Part shown: piece after piece, positions 1-5,564 of the stretch | How positions within the stretch are numbered: the stretch's first letter is position 1 | Layout of the letters: each line of letters opens with the position of its first letter | DNA from: JAZKFP01 sp040386355 | Lineage (GTDB): Bacteria > Pseudomonadota > Gammaproteobacteria > Pseudomonadales > UBA6940 | Assembly (NCBI GenBank): GCA_040386355.1 | Contig: JAZKFP010000132.1 | Span: 1-5,564, forward strand | Direction of reading: 5' to 3' | DNA: 5,564 nucleotides | Program-made: the position numbers and the translations under genes | Notes under the pieces: model-generated | What the model saw: the letters and a program-made list of their open reading frames with translations, nothing else | The model's database searches: none | Told to the model about the DNA's origin: nothing

Positions 1-48
1 CGATTATCTTTATTTAATTACTTGTAATGCTTTAAAGGAGTAAATGGC

Positions 49-429
49 ATGGCAATGCAGTATGGTTCTCAAGCGTATCAATCAACCGGTCAGGCATCTG
101 AAGCATTTTCAGCGGATCCTTCGCAATTAATTACTATGTTATTTGATGGAGCAATCGATCGTATAACAGTTAGTAAAGCTGCGTTAGAACGCGGTGATTT
201 TGCATTAAAAGGAATGTTAATTAGTAAAGCAATTACTATTATCGATGGATTACGTGCGCACCTAGATATGGAAAGAGGTGGCGATATTGCCAAAAATTTA
301 TCCGATATTTATATCTACGCAGAAAATCGTTTATTTGAAGCTAATTTTCATAATGACTTAAAAATGTTAGATGAAGTCATAGGGTTGATTCAAAATATCC
401 GTGAAGGATGGATACAAATATACCCGTAG
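49..429 (+). CDS. fliS: Flagellar secretion chaperone FliS, C-terminus altered by a repeat element
   Basis: FliS is a cytoplasmic export chaperone that binds the C-terminal helix of flagellin, preventing premature polymerisation and delivering it to the flagellar type III export gate. The 126-residue product has the family signatures in order: the N-terminal YGSQAYQ segment (5-11), the helix-1 block PSQLITMLFDGAI (24-36), SKAITIIDGLRAHLD (59-73), LSDIYIYAENRLFEAN (84-99) and the closing helix ending IREGW (117-121). ATG at 49 is chosen because AAGGAG at 35-40 lies 8 bases upstream; an ATG at 44 is out of frame. The protein is slightly short for the family (usually about 125-140 residues). Its last two codons (Tyr-Pro) and the TAG stop lie inside the inverted-repeat element starting at 418, so the natural end has been replaced. 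The chaperone core is intact, so it is probably functional. The upstream gene, often fliD in such clusters, is not visible. Confidence 0.93.
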   Translation: MAMQYGSQAYQSTGQASEAFSADPSQLITMLFDGAIDRITVSKAALERGDFALKGMLISKAITIIDGLRAHLDMERGGDIAKNLSDIYIYAENRLFEANFHNDLKMLDEVIGLIQNIREGWIQIYP

Positions 430-617
430 TGAATGAAAATTAGGTCAAGCGCAGCGGTGAAGCATGAATATTTTTTTTCGATCGCAAGGCGTCTTGACGC
501 TGCATAGCCAAAGCTTTACGCACGCAAGAGTGCTGTGACGCGCTCTTGCGGTCTTAACATAGTAGGTGTAAAAAAAGATCATGATAAACACCTAATTTTC
601 ATTTGCTACGGGTATAT
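418..617. mobile_element. MITE-like inverted-repeat element at the fliS 3' end
   Basis: The element is about 200 bases and is bounded by 28-base inverted repeats at 418-445 and 590-617 that pair at 26 of 28 positions. The outer tips read ATATACCCGTAG on the left and CTACGGGTATAT on the right. The inside is non-coding and rich in secondary structure: GCGTC-TT-GACGC at 489-500, an 8-bp stem CGCAAGAG/CTCTTGCG at 523-530 and 543-550, and an 8-base T run at 471-478. There is no transposase, so movement would need one supplied in trans. A TA dinucleotide at each edge would fit TA target duplication, but the alternating TATA makes the exact boundary ambiguous. The left repeat supplies the fliS stop codon. 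The inverted repeat is seen directly; the label MITE is inference, since a REP-like or RNA-structural origin is also possible. Confidence 0.72.
523..550. repeat. Hairpin inside the fliS-end element
   Basis: CGCAAGAG (523-530) and CTCTTGCG (543-550) form a perfect 8-bp stem around a 12-base loop. No T-run follows directly, so it is not a typical intrinsic terminator. In the fliS mRNA 3' region it could stabilise the end or slow polymerase. Confidence 0.5.
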
Positions 618-741
618 ACCAAACGCAGAATGGTTTTCCCGTAGGCGCACGCGAAATAAGCCCGCGGAGCCTATAAATAAATAGGTGAGCAGGCGAGTGA
701 GCGTGCAACAACCGGGAAAATCATTTTGCGGCAGGTATATA
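613..741. mobile_element. 129-base palindromic element between fliS and fliT
   Basis: Arms at 613-641 and 713-741 are inverted copies matching at 24 of 29 positions. Both carry the tip TATATACC/GGTATATA and the inner block TTTTCCCG/CGGGAAAA. Complementarity continues imperfectly inwards through GCACGC (648-653)/GCGTGC (701-706) to a centre near 677, where CCTAT (670-674) faces ATAGG (681-685), so nearly the whole unit could fold as one long hairpin. It abuts and shares a few bases with the right end of the 418-617 element. It carries no gene. It is more GC-rich than the flanking genes, in keeping with a repeat rather than decayed coding sequence. It could be an independent short mobile palindrome or the remaining part of a composite insertion spanning 418-741. 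Confidence 0.65.
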
Positions 742-755
742 TAGGGAAGATCTTC

Positions 756-1106
756 GTGAAACCAATTACCTCAGCGGATATGCAAAGCTTGATTGAAACA
801 CTAGATCAGGTTGAAATTCTTTTAGAAGAGCTACAGCAGCTTGAAAAAGTGGAAAATAAAATTGAAGATGAAAATTGGTTGGAATATTACTTTCAGCCTT
901 GGCAAAGTATTCAGCAATTATGGAAAAATTTATCAACAGAAGAGCAAGCTCATCCTGAAATTAAAAATCGTCTAATGAAAATGGATAAGAAACAACATAA
1001 AGCTCTGGATTTTGTAGAAAAACATCAACGTAAGCTTGCTATGGAATTAGAAAAAATTAATTTAAGTCGTGAAGGTGTGCAAGCCTACAATAATACTTCT
1101 TCGTGA
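756..1106 (+). CDS. fliT: FliT-like flagellar export chaperone
   Basis: The product is a small, soluble, almost wholly helical protein of 116 residues from the GTG start. It has no signal peptide or membrane segment and is rich in Leu, Glu, Gln and Lys with heptad-like spacing (residues 10-37 and 66-103). FliT-family proteins are of this size, follow fliS in many flagellar operons, chaperone the filament cap protein FliD, and in enterobacteria also bind FlhDC. The best sequence support is the tail LEKINLSREGVQAYNN (98-113), resembling the conserved FliT C-terminal pattern of a charged helix followed by a short G-x-x-A-Y motif, plus the ENW (39-41) position in helix 1. GTG at 756 is preferred because GGGAAG at 744-749 sits 6 bases upstream. 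An in-frame TTG at 726 would extend the protein by ten residues, but those are encoded mostly by the repeat element. ATG at 780 would remove eight N-terminal residues. Family assignment is from pattern and position, since FliT sequences are poorly conserved. Confidence 0.68.
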   Translation: MKPITSADMQSLIETLDQVEILLEELQQLEKVENKIEDENWLEYYFQPWQSIQQLWKNLSTEEQAHPEIKNRLMKMDKKQHKALDFVEKHQRKLAMELEKINLSREGVQAYNNTSS

Positions 1107-1178
1107 AATCTCTGCGACAGCAAAGTCATTTTCAAAAATTACAAATCATCCAGCATTCATACTTTGTCATTTTTGCGA

Positions 1179-1199
1179 AGGTGAACCTCCCATTCACTT
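1179..1199 (+). terminator. Possible weak terminator after fliT
   Basis: GTGAA (1181-1185) pairs with TTCAC (1193-1197), extended by one G-T and one A-T pair to about 7 bp with a 7-base loop. A T-run (1204-1209) follows a few bases later. The stem is AT-rich and short and the T-tract is displaced, so it would be a poor intrinsic terminator. It is the only candidate downstream of the flagellar genes. Confidence 0.2.
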
Positions 1200-1266
1200 A
1201 CAATTTTTTCACGTTATCTTTTATATGTTCAATTCCTAAGCAATTTTCAAATTTCATTAAGTGAAT
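1192..1266. repeat. Spaced 9-base inverted repeat
   Basis: ATTCACTTA (1192-1200) is perfectly complementary to TAAGTGAAT (1258-1266) across 57 bases. The left arm overlaps the weak terminator hairpin, so the two structures would compete. In AT-rich DNA a match of this length can occur by chance. Confidence 0.3.
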
Positions 1267-1289
1267 CTGCTTTTTAAATCATCGATACC

Positions 1290-1305
1290 AAACTCATATG
1301 AGTTT
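1290..1305. promoter_or_regulatory. Perfect 16-base palindrome, possible operator
   Basis: AAACTCATATGAGTTT is a perfect dyad with no spacer, the form bound by dimeric helix-turn-helix repressors. It lies about 335 bases upstream of the adaptor start, beyond the MITE-like element, so if it controls the efflux operon the promoter would also have to be on the far side of that element. No regulator gene in the window points to a binding protein. Confidence 0.3.
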
Positions 1306-1347
1306 TCCATAGTGAATTATTTTATGAAAGGTATTTTGTGGGAAAGT

Positions 1348-1503
1348 ACATACGGGCGAAAAATGTTTAGCCCCTACATAATTCGTTGAATGGGATTATT
1401 GTTAGGTTGGGTATCCTAAGAAATTCATATAAATCTATAGTTAATTTATAGTTCAACTGGTGACGGTTAGCGTGTAGGGGCGAATAATTATTCGCCCGTG
1501 TAG
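1348..1503. mobile_element. MITE-like element with GGGCGAAT/ATTCGCCC ends
   Basis: The 31-base ends at 1348-1378 and 1473-1503 are inverted copies matching at 24 of 31 positions. The right end holds GTAGGGGCGAAT followed by ATTCGCCCGTG, itself a near-perfect hairpin (GGGCGAAT/ATTCGCCC). The left end is a decayed inverted version, GGGCGAA then GCCCCTACA. About 94 AT-rich bases lie between, with no coding capacity. Motifs of this kind occur as short dispersed repeats in many bacterial genomes, which supports a MITE-type repeat; that comparison is from memory. The asymmetric decay of the left end suggests an old insertion. No transposase is present. Confidence 0.65.
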
Positions 1504-1560
1504 AAGGCTACCAACTGCATAGTAAACATTAGAAATATGTCTTAGGAAATCTCATCTGCG

Positions 1561-1579
1561 TTCGCTACGGGTATATACC
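1561..1579. repeat. Lone copy of the fliS-element terminal motif
   Basis: These 19 bases match 602-620 at 18 of 19 positions, both containing GCTACGGGTATATACC. Position 602-620 is the right tip of the element at the fliS end plus the adjoining start of the palindromic element. No matching left end (TATACCCGTAG) is seen nearby, so this is a solo end, a remnant, or a preferred target sequence. It lies about 60 bases before the adaptor start, and its TATATA core could act as, or be mistaken for, a -10 box. Confidence 0.6.
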
Positions 1580-1641
1580 TAAAATTCAAACGTTACAGGT
1601 ATAAGCTATGATTGGTATTTTTAAACGGCAAGAGAATAATT

Positions 1642-2745
1642 ATGAAAAAAGCTTTAGGTGTAATTGTTGTTGCGATAATAATTTTTTGCTCGTATGTAGC
1701 AATACAGAATTATTCATCAGAAAGTGAAAATGATTCACAGAAATCGGAAGCTAAGATCGTTCCTGTCGTCATTGCAGCAGTCACCGAAAAAGTATTTAAA
1801 AACCCTATTCAAGCTTTAGGTAGAGCAGAAGCTAGTGAATCTGTGGATCTATCCGTAAACGTGACCGATTTTATTCGTGAAATTCGATTTACTGAAGGTC
1901 AACAGGTTAAGCAAGATGAAATATTAATTTTGCTTGAACGCAGTCAACAACAGGCTGATCTTGTTGCTGCACAAGCACAATTAACTGACAGTGAACGTGA
2001 ATTAAATCGTTTAAAACAATTAGTAAAAAAAGGCGCAGTTTCACAAAGTGAAATTGATATGTTGCAAACACAGCGTTCAATCACATTAAGTCAAATTGAT
2101 TCTATTGAAGCCAGCATTGAGCAACGAGTCATTAAGGCACCGTTTTCTGGGACATTGGGATTAAGACAAAGAAGCATTGGGAGCTTAGTTCAACCTGGAG
2201 ATATTGTAGTTACGCTTGATGATCTCTCAAAAATGCGTGTTGAATTTTCTTTGCCTACACAGTTTCTATCTGTTGTAGAAATAGCGAGTACAGTCGAAGC
2301 GCGTTCCAATGCATTACCAAATAAAATATTTACAGGTCAAATTACTGCGATTGATGGACGTTCAGATATTCAGTCAGATTCCATGCTAGTCCGTGCAGAA
2401 ATTGATAACGCAGCAGGCAAATTAAAATCTGGCATGTTATTAAATGTTAAAGTCTTAGGACCGACCCGAACAGTGTTAGTTGTTCCTGAAGAAGCTGTTT
2501 TACAGCGAGGTCGTCAACATTATATTTTCATTGCGCAAAAAAACCGTGCTTTTGAAAAGGAAATTAAAATTGGCGAGCGTGATACGGGTTGGGTGGAAGT
2601 TACCAAAGGATTAACGAAAGAAGATTGGATTGTTGCACGAGGTATGGATCGGCTAGCGAATAATAATCCGATTAAAGTGCAAGAACGATGGGAAAAACCG
2701 CTTGAAGATTTGCCCATTGACGAGAATAGTAAAAAATCAAATTAA
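1642..2745 (+). CDS. RND efflux periplasmic adaptor (membrane fusion protein)
   Basis: This adaptor bridges an inner-membrane RND pump to a TolC-type outer-membrane channel. The 367-residue product starts with Lys-Lys and a hydrophobic anchor (about 4-21). There is no lipobox cysteine, so it is held by an uncleaved transmembrane segment or a signal peptide rather than a lipid. Domains follow the HlyD/AcrA order: first half of the lipoyl domain with FTEGQQVKQDEILILLE (83-99), a helical hairpin rich in Gln, Leu and Arg (about 100-160), the second lipoyl half with IKAPFSGTLGLR and GSLVQPGD (about 165-190), a beta-barrel (about 200-280) and a membrane-proximal domain with VVPEEAVLQRG. The tail is charged (about 345-367). 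ATG at 1642 is chosen because the anchor begins there; an upstream in-frame TTG at 1612 would add ten residues with no clear ribosome site. Even for 1642 the ribosome site (AAGAGA) is weak. The pump gene follows after 14 bases, so the two are co-transcribed. Substrate cannot be read from the sequence. Confidence 0.92.
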   Translation: MKKALGVIVVAIIIFCSYVAIQNYSSESENDSQKSEAKIVPVVIAAVTEKVFKNPIQALGRAEASESVDLSVNVTDFIREIRFTEGQQVKQDEILILLERSQQQADLVAAQAQLTDSERELNRLKQLVKKGAVSQSEIDMLQTQRSITLSQIDSIEASIEQRVIKAPFSGTLGLRQRSIGSLVQPGDIVVTLDDLSKMRVEFSLPTQFLSVVEIASTVEARSNALPNKIFTGQITAIDGRSDIQSDSMLVRAEIDNAAGKLKSGMLLNVKVLGPTRTVLVVPEEAVLQRGRQHYIFIAQKNRAFEKEIKIGERDTGWVEVTKGLTKEDWIVARGMDRLANNNPIKVQERWEKPLEDLPIDENSKKSN

Positions 2746-2759
2746 AGGTTTAATGCTGC

Positions 2760-5564
2760 ATGTGGATTTCTGATACATCGGTTCGACGTCCTATATTAGC
2801 AATCGTACTAAATTTATTATTAATTGCGTTTGGTGTCGTAGCAATTTTTCAATTATCCGTTCGTGAATATCCAGATATTGATCCCCCCGTCGTTTCTATT
2901 CAAACCGCTTATCCGGGCGCAGCCGCAAACGTTGTTGAAAACCGAATTACTGAAATTATTGAGGATCGTATTTCTGGCATTGAAGGAGTACGAAGTATCA
3001 CATCCGAAAGTTTGGATGGCCAATCAAGAATAACTTTGGAGTTTGATATTGGGCAAAATGTAAACGATGCGGCAAATGATGTGCGAGATCGAGTGTCCGG
3101 ATCACTGGATGATTTACCTGACGAAGCTGATCCACCAGATATTCAAAAAACTAGCGCGGACGATGAAGTAATTATTTGGTTAAATTTTCAAGGCCGTGAT
3201 ATGTCTATCATGGAACTAACCGAATACGCACAACGTTTTTTGGAAGATCGATTTTCTTCACTCAATGGAGTGGCTCGCGTACGTATTGGGGGCGCACAAG
3301 AAAAATCCCTACGTGTTTGGTTAGATCCTAATCGTTTGACAGCATTGGGATTAACTGCTGAAGATGTGCAAGTTGCATTAGAATCTGAAAATGTTGAATT
3401 ACCCGCGGGTTCAATTGAATCAAAAAATCGTGATTTTACGGTGCGAATTAAACGTACTTATATTACTCCAGAAGATTTTAAACAATTGCCTGTAAAAACA
3501 ATTTCTGAGAATCAAGTAATTCGTTTAGGCGATATTGCGCGTGTTGAAATCAATGCTATTGAACGCCGTAGCACATTACGCGGAAATGGTTTACCTATTG
3601 TTGGTATTGGAATAATTAAGCAATCTACCGCAAATACATTAGATGTTGCACAGCAAGTTCGTGACGAAGTCATAAAAATAAATGATATGTTGCCTGAACA
3701 CATGGCAATTAAAGAAAGTTTTGATACGAGTGTTTTTATCGCTAATGCTATGAAAGAAGTGGTTTTAACACTTTTTATCGGCATTATTTTAGTAATGCTT
3801 GTTATGTATTCTTTTCTAGGCGATTTTCGCGCAACATTAATTCCTGCTGTTACCGTTCCAGTATCTTTAATTGCAACCTTTATTGTTTTGTATGCGTTCG
3901 GATTTACAATTAATGTTTTAACTTTGTTGGCATTGGTATTAGCAATTGGATTAGTTGTAGACGATGCAATTGTTGTATTAGAAAATATTCGTCGTCGTGT
4001 GGATTTAGGAGAGCCACCTTTATTAGCGGCGTTTCGCGGCACACGTCAAGTTGGGTTCGCTGTCGTTGCAACAACTTTAGTATTGGTGGCGGTATTTGTT
4101 CCGATTGTTTTTTTAGAGGGTGATTTAGGACGTTTATTTTCTGAATTTTCTGCCACGTTAATTGCATCAGTAATTTTTTCCGCTGTAGCTGCCTTAACAA
4201 TTTGTCCTGTGCTTGCAAGTTATTGGGTTAAACCAAATTCCGAAATAAAAATCTCTAAATTAAATGTAATTATTAATAAATTAGTTTCATGGGGACAAGA
4301 TAAATATCGGCGTATTTTAGAATCTTTATTAGACAAGCCATTTATTGTTTGGCTGATGTTAATTATTTTCATTGGATTAATGATTGGGCTGGGTCGATCC
4401 TTGCCGGTTGAATACGCTCCTAAAGAAGATCGTGGTTCTTTTACCGTAAATATTCGTGGACCAACCGGTGTTTCATTTGATTATATTATGGAACACGTCA
4501 ATGAAGTTGAAAAACGTTTAATGCCGTTTGTTAAAAGTGGTGAATTTCAGCGTTTACTCATGCGTGCTCCAGGAAGTTTTGGTGAAACCGCTGCATTTGA
4601 TAATGCCCGAGGTATCGTTGTTTTAAGTTCTTGGAATTCAGGACGAAAACCCATTAGTTATTACTCGCAAAAAGTTCGTGAATTGACCGCGGATATTCCA
4701 GGTGTTTCAATTTCTGCAATTGAGCGCCAACCATTACGCGGAGGCGAACGAAAACCTGTGCAATTTGTATTGGGTGGACCAACCTTTGAAGAATTAGCGG
4801 AATGGCGTGACATAATCTTAAAACGTGCTGCCGAAAATCCAAAATTAATTGCGGTTGATCATAATTTTTATGACAATAAACCGTTATTAGAAGTGGAAGT
4901 ATTACGTGATCAAGCCGCACGTTTAAATGTATCGGTTGCAACGATCAATAGAACGCTTGAAACGTTATTAGGATCTCGACGTGTCTCACGTTTTATTGAA
5001 GACGGTGAACAATACGACGTTTTGCTGGAAAGTGAAAAATCTAAAAAATCTACTGTCAGTGATATTCAAAAACTCTATGTACGCTCGGAGTTTAATCAAT
5101 TAATTCCATTATCGAGTCTTGTCAAAATTGGTGAATACGCTGATTCCAGCACATTAAATCGATATAACCGAGTTCGTAGTATTACGATCGAAGCAAATTT
5201 GGCAGAAGATTATTCGATTGGTAAAGCGCTAGACTATTTAGAAAATATCGTGCGTACCGATTTACCAAGCAGTGCATCGATTGATTACCAAGGCGCATCG
5301 CGCGACTTTAAAGAATCCAATCAATCCATTATTATGATTTTTGGATTGGCTTTATTCGTTGTATTTCTAGTATTAGCCGGACAATTTGAAAGTTGGATTC
5401 ATCCTTTTATTATTTTATTGACAGTGCCTTTAGCAATGAGCGGTGCATTTTTAGGTTTGTGGTTTCATGACGCAACGTTAAATATTTACAGCCAAATTGG
5501 ATTAGTCATTTTAATTGGATTGTCGACAAAAAACGGTATTTTAATTGTCGAATTTATTAATCAA
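2760..5564 (+). CDS. RND efflux pump permease, HAE class (3' end beyond window)
   Basis: This is the proton-driven inner-membrane pump of a tripartite exporter, expected to act as a trimer. The 935 codons present are uninterrupted. The start MWISDTSVRRPILAIVL is typical of the family and runs into TM1 (about 11-30), then the first porter loop with YPDIDPPVVSIQTAYPGA (42-59). TM2-6 fall at about 330-520, TM7 at about 527-545, the second periplasmic loop at about 550-850, and TM8 at about 856-875 ending in GQFESW. TM4 carries LVVDDAIVVLENI; Asp401 and Asp402 correspond to AcrB Asp407/Asp408. TM10 carries GLSTKNGILIVEF; Lys924 corresponds to AcrB Lys940. This Asp-Asp/Lys set marks the hydrophobe/multidrug class rather than the metal-exporting CusA class. 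Family length of about 1,020-1,040 suggests 90-110 residues (TM11-12) are missing at the edge. ATG at 2760 is used because the ATG at 2753 meets a stop after six codons. AAAGG at 2744-2748 overlaps the adaptor stop, implying coupled translation. Confidence 0.95.
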   Translation, partial: MWISDTSVRRPILAIVLNLLLIAFGVVAIFQLSVREYPDIDPPVVSIQTAYPGAAANVVENRITEIIEDRISGIEGVRSITSESLDGQSRITLEFDIGQNVNDAANDVRDRVSGSLDDLPDEADPPDIQKTSADDEVIIWLNFQGRDMSIMELTEYAQRFLEDRFSSLNGVARVRIGGAQEKSLRVWLDPNRLTALGLTAEDVQVALESENVELPAGSIESKNRDFTVRIKRTYITPEDFKQLPVKTISENQVIRLGDIARVEINAIERRSTLRGNGLPIVGIGIIKQSTANTLDVAQQVRDEVIKINDMLPEHMAIKESFDTSVFIANAMKEVVLTLFIGIILVMLVMYSFLGDFRATLIPAVTVPVSLIATFIVLYAFGFTINVLTLLALVLAIGLVVDDAIVVLENIRRRVDLGEPPLLAAFRGTRQVGFAVVATTLVLVAVFVPIVFLEGDLGRLFSEFSATLIASVIFSAVAALTICPVLASYWVKPNSEIKISKLNVIINKLVSWGQDKYRRILESLLDKPFIVWLMLIIFIGLMIGLGRSLPVEYAPKEDRGSFTVNIRGPTGVSFDYIMEHVNEVEKRLMPFVKSGEFQRLLMRAPGSFGETAAFDNARGIVVLSSWNSGRKPISYYSQKVRELTADIPGVSISAIERQPLRGGERKPVQFVLGGPTFEELAEWRDIILKRAAENPKLIAVDHNFYDNKPLLEVEVLRDQAARLNVSVATINRTLETLLGSRRVSRFIEDGEQYDVLLESEKSKKSTVSDIQKLYVRSEFNQLIPLSSLVKIGEYADSSTLNRYNRVRSITIEANLAEDYSIGKALDYLENIVRTDLPSSASIDYQGASRDFKESNQSIIMIFGLALFVVFLVLAGQFESWIHPFIILLTVPLAMSGAFLGLWFHDATLNIYSQIGLVILIGLSTKNGILIVEFINQ

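Larger units (their letters stand above)
1107..1641. other. Long non-coding region between fliT and the efflux operon
   Basis: No plausible gene was found in this stretch; the few open frames are very short and cross repeats. Contents are a weak hairpin after fliT (1179-1199), a 9-base inverted repeat at 1192-1266, a perfect palindrome at 1290-1305, a MITE-like element at 1348-1503 and a lone repeat tip at 1561-1579. The efflux operon promoter must lie here or further upstream, but no convincing -35/-10 pair stands out. The best guess is TTGGGT (1407-1412) with TATAAA (1428-1433) at a short 15-base spacing, inside the MITE-like element. No divergent regulator gene (TetR, MarR or LysR), often found beside RND operons, is present. 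Confidence 0.7.

Noticed and set aside
1..48. Possible 3' end of an upstream gene such as fliD
   Set aside because: All three frames give only short tails before a stop, and none resembles a FliD C-terminus, so no partial gene can be supported.
464..538. 24-codon open frame starting at ATG 464 inside the fliS-end element
   Set aside because: It has no ribosome site, crosses hairpins and the T-run, and its composition is not protein-like.
418..741. CRISPR array or tandem repeat
   Set aside because: The repeats are inverted pairs, not regularly spaced direct repeats.
1324..1389. 21-codon open frame running into the MITE-like element
   Set aside because: It is very short and half of it is made of the repeat end; no ribosome site supports it.
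1407..1433. Promoter-like TTGGGT and TATAAA pair
   Set aside because: The 15-base spacing is short and TATA-like boxes are common in this AT-rich DNA, so it is too weak to list as a promoter.
3512..4218. Overlapping reverse-strand open frames of 176 and 102 codons
   Set aside because: They lie wholly opposite the well-conserved RND pump frame, are low-complexity (Thr/Ser/Ile or Gln/Leu rich) and resemble no family; they are antisense shadows.
4654..4941. Reverse-strand open frame of 95 codons
   Set aside because: It is antisense to the second periplasmic loop of the pump and has no recognisable motif.

Overview
The window comes from an AT-rich, flagellated bacterium. The close match of FliS, the FliT-like protein and the RND pump proteins to proteobacterial families suggests a gammaproteobacterium, possibly near Legionellales or a similar AT-rich lineage. 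That placement is inference and no marker gene here fixes it. All genes are on the + strand.

Region 1 (1-1106) is the tail of a flagellar chaperone cluster: fliS (49-429) followed by a small helical protein with FliT features (756-1106). The gap between them is not ordinary spacer. It is filled by two back-to-back inverted-repeat elements (418-617 and 613-741) that share a TATATACC/GGTATATA boundary. The first element provides the last two codons and the stop of fliS. The second ends just before the probable GTG start of fliT.

Region 2 (1107-1641) is about 535 bases with no convincing gene. It holds a perfect 16-base palindrome, a widely spaced 9-base inverted repeat, a MITE-like element with GGGCGAAT/ATTCGCCC ends (1348-1503), and a lone copy of the terminal motif of the first fliS-fliT element (1561-1579).

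Region 3 (1642-5564) is an RND efflux operon. A membrane-fusion (periplasmic adaptor) gene is followed, after 14 bases, by an RND inner-membrane pump gene. The pump gene is open to the window edge and lacks only its last roughly 90-110 codons. Adaptor and pump should form a tripartite exporter with a TolC-type outer-membrane channel that is not encoded here. The pump has the Asp-Asp and Lys proton-relay residues of the HAE (multidrug/hydrophobe) class.

The genes themselves belong to known families. The unusual content is the repeat DNA: several short non-coding elements occupy the flagellar intergenic space and the leader of the efflux operon.
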